Below are positions 24,325 to 34,134 of a DNA stretch of 64,000 nt, in pieces. Both the position numbers and the translations under genes were made by a program. Below the pieces are notes generated by a model. The model was given only the letters and a program-made list of their open reading frames with translations, searched no databases and was not told the origin of the DNA. The stretch is from positions 1,178,001 to 1,242,000 of the forward strand of contig JARGXX010000117.1 in assembly GCA_030374765.1 (NCBI GenBank), read 5' to 3'. The DNA is from Agarophyton chilense (taxonomy: Eukaryota > Rhodophyta > Florideophyceae > Gracilariales > Gracilariaceae). Each line of letters begins with the position of its first letter. The stretch's first letter is position 1.

Positions 24325-24854
24325 CTTTCTTGTAACACACTCAGCAATAGCGCTCTAGAATGAGCCTCTTAGCTTTCAAAACATCGTCAGCTTTTTCCAC
24401 GTCCCTACATCTTCCTTCCTGACAGGTGACCAAAGCTTTCTCTTTCAGGGTAGTTATTTGATACACAGTGTGTACAAAGAAAATAAACTATAAAAAAAAT
24501 ACCGTTACACAGCCAGTACAGATTGTTTTGCTTCTCCGCAGCGATAGTGTACCGTATTGAAGGTAGGTATATCCCATCTAAAATGTTGTTAAAAATAGAA
24601 AAGACTTTTAACACGTTGATGTCGTTGACATATCCCGAAACACCGAACAGTGGTATTCCATGTTCAGATTCTATGATCGGAGAGGGATTCTAATATTATA
24701 GTAGGTACTCCTTCTTTTCCTTTGTATTGCCTTTTCCAAGCATTTGAACAGTTACATCACCTCCACTTTCTGTAATCTATACTACCAAGCATTCGTGAAA
24801 ATCTAAGCTTTTCGGATCTCTGGAAGAGAACAGTGAGATTGTACCTCAAAGGTA
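24325..24854. other. anonymous spacer
   Basis: No gene or repeat is recognised between El-1 and the first Tc1 element. Overlapping short ORFs on both strands look random. Confidence 0.5.
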
Positions 24855-26146
24855 CCGTGCGTTTCAAAAATATATCCCTTGACAAGAACTGCGCCACAAA
24901 GGCATTTTACGTACTGTAGAGCACATTTCACAACAAATAAAAACCAGGAAGTCAATAACACTGTTTCAAAAGTATATTCTTGATACAATCATTAGCTCAA
25001 TTATGGCTCTTGGCCCGCCTCTGACACGTTCTGAACCGCTGCAAATCATGAAAGTAGTTGGTTGGGATATGATTTCAGCAGATATAGCGCGAAATCTCAA
25101 GCGCAACCAAACAAAAATCAGAAACTTCATGAAAAACCCTGCTAGATACGGAACAAAGCACTCAAGCAGCCGTTCTACGTCACTATATTTAGCCTATAAG
25201 CGTTTCATTAAGCGAAAACTGAACCGTAACACTTCATCTTGTGGAAAATTTGGCAAAAATATAAATGTGCCTCCATCGAGAGCTACTATATGACGTGAAG
25301 TTAACCGTCAAAATGTGTTCCAGTACACAAAAATGAGAGACGAATTGTTTAAAAAGATTTTTAGAAGAAGAATCGTGTGAAATTGTGTGCTAAAAAGGCT
25401 TATTGGAAAACTGAATGGAATAAAATTATCTTTTTAGACGAGAAACGGTCAACATTGATTGTCCAGATTACAACAAAATTTATTGGAATGATCTACGAAA
25501 AGAATAGTAATAATTTATAACGACGCTTTAAGGAGAAGAATCAGTCATGATTTGGGCTAGAATATCTACGAAAGGAGCAACTGATACGGCTTTTGTTGAA
25601 ACTACTATGGACTCTGGGAAGTATGCTGAGATTCTAAAAAACTTTTTGCTATCTTTTGCATACAGTATGCACGGAGAAAATCATTTTCAGCAATATAATG
25701 CACCTGGGCCTAAGCCTAATTATATAAAACAGTGGTTCAATAGTCTAAATATGTCAGTTATGGAATGACTCGCGCGCTCCCTTGACCTTAATTCCATCGA
25801 AAGCATTCTAGTAATGTTAGCCTGAATGCTTTAGGTAAAAGGAAGGCAATTCGGTTTAGTTTTTGATTTGGGAAACTGTATCAAATATTGCTGGGAAAAA
25901 CGCGACAGTGATGCTATTATTTTATTATTGAATCAATACTCAAGCGTTATAAAAGCGTTATACAGCTTAAAAAAGGTAAAATTAACTACTGAAATTGCGT
26001 TGAAGTAAACAAGACGCATTTAAGCTTCTGTTTTGAAATATTATTTCTACTTCAAAAATTTTCACACTGATTTTGTTAGTTTCACTGTAGCAAAAACGTC
26101 AATTTTTGTAAGTTTTGAGCGAGGGATAAAATTTTGAAACAGAGTT
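24855..26146 (+). mobile_element. Tc1/mariner element, copy 1, decayed
   Basis: It is bounded by TA dinucleotides (24853-24854 and 26147-26148). The left terminus CCGTGCGTTTCAAAAATATA and the right terminus GGGATAAAATTTTGAAACAG are degenerate inverted copies of each other and of the copy 2 ends. The transposase is broken: an N-terminal helix-turn-helix part at 25003-25293 (TRSEPLQIMKVVGWDMISA), then the catalytic part from 25547 (MIWARISTKGATDTAFVET), with frameshifts between. The second catalytic aspartate position reads FQQYNAP instead of QQDNAP. Confidence 0.8.
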
Positions 26147-26361
26147 TAGTCTTCTACCAAGCAATAAACAAACGTTTTTGAAATGTTTGAGACACTTGAG
26201 ATCAGGAAAATCTGCTATTTTAACTTTTTTTCCAACGCAATATGCAGTGTATTAAAAAGCCTACAGAATATGAGCAGCCATTAATTTTTTTGCAGATCTC
26301 TGTATCCTTTTATTTCTATGAACTGACTTTCTTGTAAGTAGTAGAACTGTTTTTTATTTTT

Positions 26362-26628
26362 CTATAATACAATATGTGAGATTGTAACTGAGACTCTAAA
26401 GCGACGCTGGAAATTCAGAAAAGTGTAAAGATGATTTGGCGCAAAGTAATATTTGAATAAAGGCGTTGCAGCGGCATAACGATCGCGTTTTAGTTTATTG
26501 TTTGTGGCTTTGGGAGGCTTTGACCCTTCTCGGTGGGTTGGATATTTTCGAGGGCAAGGTCTGAGCAAGGCCGTGATGAGATCAGCTAGAGTATCATCCG
26601 CCAGTTCTTGGAACCATATTTCATCCAT
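26362..26628 (-). pseudogene. PIF/Harbinger-like transposase fragment
   Basis: The minus strand from an ATG at 26628 encodes a low-complexity N-terminus and then PLFKYYFAPNHLYTFLNF and FQRRFRVSVTIS. These resemble the start of PIF/Harbinger transposases, where a (D)YF..NP.Y segment precedes FRRRFRM and a helical domain. It breaks off after about 88 codons. It lies in the 650-bp gap between the two Tc1 elements, so it may be target DNA or a separate insertion. The call rests on motif memory only. Confidence 0.4.
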
Positions 26629-26802
26629 GGTGTGCGTGCAACGACGGTGGTTTACGATGGCTAAAACTGTACTGGGGCAAAAATCAGTGATTAAGGAAAA
26701 CAAGCAAATGAGCAATTATACACCTTAAATTAAAGACGTACAGGTAGACGCCAAATTTGCTCTTTTGCTGATTTGCCCACACAACTGGTGGGGATGCTCT
26801 TA

Positions 26803-28053
26803 AAGTCTTTTTCAAAATCATATCCCTCACGCAAATTTCCAAAAATCGACGTTCTGGCTACATTAAAATTAAAAAAATCAGTGTGAAATAATTTTCAAGT
26901 AAAAACAAAACTGTTTCGAAAACATAACCTTTATTGCATTCTTTTTATTTTAACGCGAGTTCAGTAGTTCATTTTTGCTCCTCTAGCCTGTATAACACTT
27001 ATAAAACGCTTTGGCATTGATTATATAAAAGAATTGATAGCATTACAGTCAATCTTTTTTCGGCAATCTTTGATACAATTTTTAGATCAAAAACTGTATC
27101 AAATTGCCTTCCTTGTCCATAAACCATTCGGGCCAACCTTCCCCAAATGTTTTCGATAGGGTTGAGGTCAAAAGAGCGCGCAGGCCATTCCATAACCGAC
27201 ATATTTAGACTATGGAACCACTGTTTCATAGAATTAGATTTATGCACAGGTGCATTATATTGCTGAAAAATGAATTCTTCTCCGTGCATACAGTATGCAA
27301 AAGGTAAAAGTTAGTTTTCTAGAACCACAGCATACTTCTCAGAGTTCATTTTAGTTTCAACAAAAGCCATATCAGTTGCTTCTTTCGTAGAGATTCTAGC
27401 CCAAACCATTACTGATGCGCCTCCTGAATGCCTGATCACAAATAATTTCTTTTCTTTTGGTAGATCATGCCAATAAAATTTATAGCAATCTGGACTATCA
27501 AGGTTAAACTTTTTTTCGTCGGAAAAGATAAAACTATTCCATTCCGTTTTCAAAAGAGCCTTTTGAGCACACCATTCAACTAGATTGTTCTTGTGATTAT
27601 CTTTTAAGAAAAAAGTTTCTCTCATTTTTGTGTACTTGAACAAATTTTGACGGTTAAATTCACGCCATATTTTAGATCTTGCGGCATAGTTTTTGCCTAA
27701 TGAAACGCTTATCGGCCGGGGATATTGAAGTAGGATGGCCGGTTGAACGCTTTTTTCCGTATAAAGTGCGGTTTTTGATGAAGTTGCTGATTGTTTTTGG
27801 GCTGCGATTGAGTTTTCGGGCTATATCTGCTGGAATCATACCCTGACAAACTAATTCCATGATTTCCAGCTGTTCAGGGCGTGTCAGAGGTGCGCCACGA
27901 GCCATAATTGAGCGAATGATTGTATAAAGGATATACTCTTGAAACAGTGTTATTGACTTAGTGGTTTTTATTTGTTGTGAAATGTGCTCTACAGTACGTG
28001 AAATGCCTTTTTGGCGCAGTTTTTGTAATGGGATATGTTTTTGAAACGCACTG
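26803..28053 (-). mobile_element. Tc1/mariner element, copy 2, decayed
   Basis: It is flanked by TA (26801-26802 and 28054-28055). On the minus strand it starts CAGTGCGTTTCAAAAACATA, and the far end carries the degenerate inverted repeat. The length of 1251 bp is typical. The transposase reads through a helix-turn-helix part (28079-27672), with TRPEQLEIMELVCQGMIPAD and RKLNRSPKTISNFI. One frameshift later comes the catalytic core: FSDEKKFNLDSPD (first Asp), ASVMVWARIS, one stop, then QQYNAPVHKSN and FDLNPIENIWGRL (third acidic residue region). The second aspartate is tyrosine, as in copy 1. Confidence 0.85.
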
Positions 28054-28559
28054 TACGTCTCTGATTGTGTAATTCTCAAGGTTTTCAGTCATAGATATTT
28101 TTTTCCAACCCGCGGATTGGCCCCAAGAACGGCCCTGAGATACGGAATCATTCGCCTGCTGGAGCGCCACGCATGCATTACAACGAGACCGCGCTTCGAG
28201 ATGTGTGCTGGCAATCAAGCTTGGGCGCATCGTGTATCTACAAAGGGTGCCCTTTCTAGTTTGATACGCATTAGGACGAATTTGGGACATTTGTATCGAA
28301 AAAAAAAAATTGTACACGCTTCTTCCATCTCACACGATGTCACCATGTCATAGGTACAGCAAGGTCCGATACCAAAGTATAAGTGGCAGTGAATTCCGCC
28401 CTATACGGAGTGGAGAGTGTTCATGGCGCTTCTGGCAGTATTCCATCTCCAGAACTCCTTTTCGCTGCCAAGCGCTCCTTCTGTTGACTTTACGTGCTGC
28501 TTCGACGGTTGTGTTTTCGGCACTCGTGGAGTGCAAAACTATGTGGCACACGAGCTAGA

Positions 28560-30470
28560 ATGGGGTTCAACTGTGCTTCTATCAGTCGTCTACATTTTTC
28601 ATCTTCAGTCCTGTCTCTTTTGTTCATTACTGCCCTTCATCAGTTCTCACTTGTTTCTGCACAAACCGGTAAAGACGGTTGTATTTCACCCGCCTTTTCT
28701 CATAAATTATGGCCTGAGCGGCGCTATCTCTCATTGTCCACGTCAGCCCCAACTGCGGAGTACTATCGCAACAACGAGATAGAAGCAAAAAAGTTGAGTC
28801 CTGTTTTCACTTTTGTCAACCAACTAGTGGACATGATGGATCAACGTCGCGATGATCCGACCAGTGAAAAGGGATGCAATCTCCATCGGGAGTTGGATTG
28901 GGTTAAAAATATGCCGGACGCGGCCAGGAAACGTCAAATACTTAGTGCAAGAGACGGGATTGATGAAACCTGTCCTTCACGAGTGGATTTTTCCAGGGAT
29001 GCGTCACAAGACAACTATACGATGAAAAACAGCCAGGACGTGAAAAAAATCTTCAAAGAAGCTGTGCTTTCGATGAAGTCTGCTGTGTTATCTAGCAGAG
29101 CATCACCGTTGAAATCAAAATTGGAGAAATGGAAAGACACTGTTTTTCCTCTCGCTGGTTGGGACCTCCGGCGCCTTTCTCAGCAATGTGAGTTGCTATC
29201 AGTATCTGCTTTTCGAGTGAAAGGGAAACTATTCATGCGAGTCGCGGTTACAAATCGGCCAGTCGATGACTTCGTTTTGGACTATGATCGTCAAGTAATC
29301 GAGGAATGGGTCAAAGAAGACTTTCAAGACTCCCTTAACATGACCCATCCCAGGGAAGTTCGTTCAGTAGATAACGAGAGTGATTTCGAAGTATCGACGA
29401 CTCTCCTGGAAAAGTGGAGTGGGAGAGCTGGTCTAGCTTCGCATGGGTCCATGTCCATGGATGATAATCCCGCTATTGATGAAGCGTTGAGGCAGAATTC
29501 GGTTGCTATTGATCTGGCAGTAGATGCCGTTGCAGTCAGCAACATTGCCATCCTTATCCTGCCCTTAACTATGAACCTTATCCCTGTTGCCTTTTTGGCA
29601 GAATTGAACACTCTTGCAATGCTTGCGTACATTATGTTCACGGATGTTTTTTCGACGCTTCCGTTTCTTGTCAAGGGCGTGGAGCTTATTCGAGCAGTTG
29701 ATCTTGAGCGCCATGAAACGGTTGCGTACTATGTGGGAGATAAAAAGTTTGGAGAGATTGAAGTGTGGAATGCAAGTTGTAGGGGCGAAGGTAAATTCCA
29801 CGCGATCGGAGTGTCATTTGTGGTGATTGCTGTGGTTGCGATTGTACTTGGTGTATTTCTGGAGGGGTTTGCGGGATTTGTGATGAGAAGGAGACGGAGA
29901 AAAGAGGGTTCAGCTGCCGAAGGGCCGTTTGGAAGGGCGGCTTTCGATTCCACGAAGTTGAGTCTGCTAGGTAGTGGGACCGACAAGGATGGATTAGAGA
30001 GAAGGTACTCCATCGATACAGACGATGTTCGAGACGAATCTGACACAGAAACTAGGCAGTCTTCTGAGGAGTCTACTAATAGAAAGAATCATAGGTGGTG
30101 GATGTGGGGTTCGAAGAGCGCTTCTCCTCAAACTGCGTCGGCCATGGCAGCTGAAGTGATGTTGAGTGTGGATAGTGATGTTTTAAGCGCTGATGTGATG
30201 GCTAGAGATGGATCTTACTTTTCGGACGAGAAAGAGCTGAGAAGGGCAAGAATTCAGGCTGGAAGCTGGATGATGAAAGGGTTTGAGAAGCTTTTGAATT
30301 TGTTTGGTGGAAGCCGAGGTGAAGAAAGTGAAGAGTTCTCCGTTGGGGTTGGAAGTGATGGAATGTCTAGCGCTGAACGGGCTGCGAGAGAAAGGGGGTG
30401 CGAGGGATACACATCTGGGTATGATGAAGAGGAGGGAGGAGGAGGCGGGAGACATTCGTTCTCGGTATGA
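28560..30470 (+). CDS. predicted multi-pass membrane protein, family A
   Basis: This is a 636-residue protein from ATG 28560. Upstream in-frame codons give no ATG, and this start yields a clean signal peptide (MGFNCASISRLHFSSSVLSL, then LLFITALHQFSLVSA). Residues 36-320 form a lumenal or extracellular domain with AVTNRPVDDFVLDYDRQVI. Two adjacent hydrophobic segments (about 325-375) contain SNIAILILPLTMNLIPVAFL and STLPFLVKGVEL, and a third lies at about 414-440. MRRRRRRKEG follows, which predicts a cytoplasmic tail of about 195 residues rich in Ser, Asp and Glu and ending in a glycine run. The gene at 34135-35559 is a paralogue. No known domain is recognised. No intron is seen. The next gene is 354 bp downstream on the same strand. 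Confidence 0.85.
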   Translation: MGFNCASISRLHFSSSVLSLLFITALHQFSLVSAQTGKDGCISPAFSHKLWPERRYLSLSTSAPTAEYYRNNEIEAKKLSPVFTFVNQLVDMMDQRRDDPTSEKGCNLHRELDWVKNMPDAARKRQILSARDGIDETCPSRVDFSRDASQDNYTMKNSQDVKKIFKEAVLSMKSAVLSSRASPLKSKLEKWKDTVFPLAGWDLRRLSQQCELLSVSAFRVKGKLFMRVAVTNRPVDDFVLDYDRQVIEEWVKEDFQDSLNMTHPREVRSVDNESDFEVSTTLLEKWSGRAGLASHGSMSMDDNPAIDEALRQNSVAIDLAVDAVAVSNIAILILPLTMNLIPVAFLAELNTLAMLAYIMFTDVFSTLPFLVKGVELIRAVDLERHETVAYYVGDKKFGEIEVWNASCRGEGKFHAIGVSFVVIAVVAIVLGVFLEGFAGFVMRRRRRKEGSAAEGPFGRAAFDSTKLSLLGSGTDKDGLERRYSIDTDDVRDESDTETRQSSEESTNRKNHRWWMWGSKSASPQTASAMAAEVMLSVDSDVLSADVMARDGSYFSDEKELRRARIQAGSWMMKGFEKLLNLFGGSRGEESEEFSVGVGSDGMSSAERAARERGCEGYTSGYDEEEGGGGGRHSFSV

Positions 30471-30824
30471 TCTGTGGCGATAGTTTGATTTTGAGGGGTT
30501 TCGCTGTTACAGCGAGATTGTCGTTGAACGGTTTTGTACTGGGGGAGGGGGGTTTTCTAGCTAGTAGCAGAATACGGTAGACGAAAACGGAGCCTTTGCT
30601 CTGGTATGAGCGAGTCTGGGAAACGAATAGTCAATTCGGCGTGTTCATTTGGCCACGCCATCATTTTGAGAGCGCGACGGTCGGAATAATTTTGCATTTC
30701 TCTGCTTTCGCAGGTCGTCGCTTACAGCCGCCATTTACGCCATTTGCATTCAGATCCTCTTGACACACTCCGCCCCAACCTTCGCTCTAGCTCGCTCCCA
30801 CCTGCCCGAATCGCTGTGCGCATC

Positions 30825-32312
30825 ATGCCGCCACCGCGACAAGAGCAAACACCGCGGGAAAAGGCCGAGATGTATGAGCGAAACATCAAGCGATTCACCC
30901 ACAAGGGGTCCATGGTAGAGCTCGCGCTTCTGCTGGTTGATGGTGCAGACGGCGTGCCACGAGATTCTCGACGCGCAGTACAGCTTCTCGAACGCGCTGC
31001 GACGTACCGCTTTCCGCGCGCTATGTTCGAACTGGCCATGTTGTATGACTTTGGACACGGCGACATCCCACCCAATCCGAAGCGGGCACAAGAGCTCTAT
31101 GAGAATGCCATGCGACTGTGGAAGAATGGAAGCGCTACTAACAATCTTGCGTACCTGTTTGAGAGGGGTACGAAACAGGTTCCTCGTAACATACGCCGAG
31201 CCGTTCAGCTTTATGAAAGAGCAATTAAACAACATGACAACGTGGTTTCTATGTACAATCTTGCCGGTTTGTTATGGTCTGGAGATTATGGAACGCCCGT
31301 TGACGCGCCTCGTGCTCTCAAGCTGTTCAAGAATGCAATCCGCGAAGCGGACGACGTAGAGTCAATGGTGGACCTGGCAAGCGCGCTGTTCGAGGGTGGC
31401 TTGGGAGTTCCATCCGATCCGAAGCGTGCCGTGAAATGGTATAGAAAGGCAAGTGACTTGAACAGTATTGACGCTAAAGAAGCCCTTGCTGCCATTCTGG
31501 AAGTAGGGGCGGACAAAGTACCAGCCGACCCGTGCCAGGCCGTGAAGTTATACGAGGATGTGTTGGAGAGAACCAAATCTAGTAGTGCAATGGTAAATTT
31601 GGGTAACTTGCTTCTACGAGGCAGAGGCGATGTTTCTCGAAATCCCACCAGGGCGTTACAGCTGTTCGAACAGGCTGCCAAACAAGATGATGCTATAGAC
31701 GCGAGGATTCAACTAGCATCACTGCTCACGAAAGGTACAGCAGAAATTCCCGCAAACGCGCCGCGAGCTGTGCAATTGTACGAAGGCGTCATCGAGGAGA
31801 AGGCTGATAATCGGGCGTTGACAAATCTAGCTGTCCTATTGGAATTAGGCGCGGAAGGCGTGCCGGCTGATCAAACGCGCGCGATAGAGCTGTACGAAAG
31901 AGCCGTTGAGAAGAAGTATCCTCCAGCTGTGTTTAATTTGGCAATGATACTTAAGGACGGAAGCGAGTCCACACCCAAGGATGAAGCCAAGGCCGTCAAA
32001 TTGTTGGAAACAGCCTGCAAAGAGTTCCTGGCTTTCAAGGCAGGCACTTCCGCCATGGTCGAACTCGCGAAAATGCTGCAGAGAGGAACCAGTTGTAGTC
32101 CGCCTAATCCGAAACGTGCTGTCAGATTCTACAAGAGGGCGATAGAACGCGGTAATGATGAAGCGAAAAGATGCTTGGCGGCATTGCTAGCGAAAGGTGC
32201 GAAGGGAGTGAAGGCTGACGTCACTTTGGCCATCAAGTTGTACACCGAATCTGTAGAGACGACAGGGCATCCAGACGCGATTAAAGCGATATCGAGGCTT
32301 GTTGGTGATTAG
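30825..32312 (+). CDS. Sel1-like repeat protein
   Basis: This is a 495-residue protein from ATG 30825, the first ATG in the frame (MPPPRQEQTPREKAEMYERN). I count 12 tandem Sel1-like repeats of about 36-39 residues covering almost all of it. Each has the pattern LA-LL--G---VP-(D/N)---A(V/I)-LYE-A, for example ELAMLYDFGHGDIPPNPKRA. Sel1 repeats are a subclass of TPR-type helical hairpins that build solenoid scaffolds for protein-protein contact, for instance in ER-associated degradation and cell-cycle control. There is no signal peptide or membrane segment, so it is probably cytosolic or nuclear. The partner cannot be told from sequence. Proteins made almost only of Sel1 repeats are common in some algae. 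No intron is seen. Confidence 0.92.
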   Translation: MPPPRQEQTPREKAEMYERNIKRFTHKGSMVELALLLVDGADGVPRDSRRAVQLLERAATYRFPRAMFELAMLYDFGHGDIPPNPKRAQELYENAMRLWKNGSATNNLAYLFERGTKQVPRNIRRAVQLYERAIKQHDNVVSMYNLAGLLWSGDYGTPVDAPRALKLFKNAIREADDVESMVDLASALFEGGLGVPSDPKRAVKWYRKASDLNSIDAKEALAAILEVGADKVPADPCQAVKLYEDVLERTKSSSAMVNLGNLLLRGRGDVSRNPTRALQLFEQAAKQDDAIDARIQLASLLTKGTAEIPANAPRAVQLYEGVIEEKADNRALTNLAVLLELGAEGVPADQTRAIELYERAVEKKYPPAVFNLAMILKDGSESTPKDEAKAVKLLETACKEFLAFKAGTSAMVELAKMLQRGTSCSPPNPKRAVRFYKRAIERGNDEAKRCLAALLAKGAKGVKADVTLAIKLYTESVETTGHPDAIKAISRLVGD

Positions 32313-32927
32313 GGGTTTGAAACACCATATAATGAAAGCCGCTTTCATACTCTCACGGAACCGATCTACCAAAACTATCTACTCCAATCAGTGGATGTTT
32401 TCGACGCGCATGTTGAAGGTTGAGAGAAAACCCCAAACATTTTGAGAGTTAGAAGCAATCGCTCTCTTCAACATTCTTTCGTTTCGAGGACTGAAACCTT
32501 TCCGACCCTTGCGTTGTCGATCATGTTTCGCAGTATCTCACGAACATGATAGCAGAGATCATGGTATCGGTTTGAACAAATAGGTAGTTCAACATCAGAA
32601 GCAAAAAAGCCACGCGATAGGGAATAATATGGAACAGTCTATACCTAAAGTCTGGTAAACCGTACCCGCTCCCCTTGATGCAAGGAGTACAGGGTTATAT
32701 TGCTACATGAAGTTTCATGAAGATCTTGGAACGCAGAAAACTAGTGACATGTCTGGAGAAGCAAACGATAGCATTTTAGCCAACGATTTATGTTCCCAAT
32801 TGCCCAGTTAATCCTCTACACATATGTTTGACGTGTTCCGTGTCACCAGATGCAGTGACACAGATCAATCGTGGACCGGTGGAAATATTTACCGGGAGGA
32901 TGATACATATGCACAAGAGTCAGTGAA

Positions 32928-32968
32928 GAACTTGTCTCACCTTTGCAGTGTAAAGGTGAGACAAGTTC
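32928..32968. other. perfect 17-bp stem, 7-nt loop hairpin
   Basis: GAACTTGTCTCACCTTT is followed by GCAGTGT and then the exact reverse complement AAAGGTGAGACAAGTTC. Imperfect repeats would be expected by chance; 17 perfect pairs with a short loop are not. It might be a small-RNA precursor, a transcript end structure or the remains of a foldback element. Confidence 0.8.
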
Positions 32969-33263
32969 CGCACAAACTTGTATTTTCTCAATCAAGAGCT
33001 GCAAACTTTGCAGCTTAGGATTGAAAAAAATACGGTGCATCCTAAGGCATGGGGAGGCAATTTCACGGTGGCAGTTGATGCGAGCTGTGCTCACGGACCC
33101 CTATATGAACTTGCCTAACCGCAGACACGTCATGGCGACGCTCGCCACTGCTTTATGAAACGAACGGAGATGGAGGAACCTATTGACAGGATCGCGTATT
33201 CAGCATTGGCTGTCAAGTGGACTTTTCATGAAATGACAACATTTTCACGTACGTCAGGGTGCT

Positions 33264-33281
33264 GCTCTCTCTCTCTCTCTC
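33264..33281. repeat. (CT)9 microsatellite
   Basis: Nine CT dinucleotides in a row, followed closely by a C run and a T run. Confidence 0.9.
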
Positions 33282-34134
33282 GTCCACCCCCCTTTTTTTG
33301 CGAGCAACGCAATAGTGTAAAGGTGTAAATAAGAACTGGGAAACTCAGAGATCCCATTCCAATGAGAACTGCTCACAAACGTCAACGACACCTAGCAGCT
33401 CAACAATCGGCTGGGCAAAGCGACGAGTTTCCAGTCTCGTCGATATGTCTGTCCTCTAACTGAAGTCACGAAATTCATGGTATTATCTACAGCTGTCGAT
33501 CTGGTATTGAGATGCCCATCCGCAAGGAAAGGTTTCAGACCTCTGGCCAATGTGCTCCATGATAAGAAGGCAAAAAAGCATGGCAAGATGCAGAAGCCCA
33601 CGATACGCTTGAGGTTGAGGTTGGGGTTTTGTACTCATGAACTTGTAATGCTAAATCAAACATATATTATTATACTACGTGTACTGTAACTAGCTCTAGC
33701 TAGAGGCAGATACCTTTATCTCTCTTCAGAAGGGCCAAGATCCTTCACGGCTATTTGTCTCTTTGAAGAAAAAATTACCGAGTTTTCTGTTTTTGGTGGT
33801 ACCCTTCGTAGTTCTTCAAGCCAATATTTGCTTGTCAGTGCGCATTGTGGAAGTGTATGTTCAGCTCTTGTCTCACGTTTGATTCGCTGACATCGACAGA
33901 TTTTGCTCTCCATGTAGCTTGCCACTTTTGCATCAATGACAACGCAACACAACGTTAACCGTGCAACCTGGGATTATAACAACAATACTTCCACACTTTG
34001 CAAATGGGATCTAGCTAGAGTCCAAACTCTGGACGGAGAGTGCTATCCAATTAGTGTACATAATATATGTGTCAAAAACCCATCACATCAGCATAATCTT
34101 GAAAACCCAACTGATGCGGGGTGTAAATGGAAGT

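Larger units (their letters stand above)
32313..34134. other. intergenic region between convergent genes
   Basis: These 1.8 kb hold the 3' ends of two convergent genes. Apart from a perfect hairpin (32928-32968) and a CT microsatellite (33264-33281) I recognise nothing. Short ORFs overlap on both strands without domain signatures. Confidence 0.55.

Noticed and set aside
26362-26715. a start upstream of 26628 for the Harbinger-like fragment
   Set aside because: The longer frame begins with TTG; the first ATG is at 26628.
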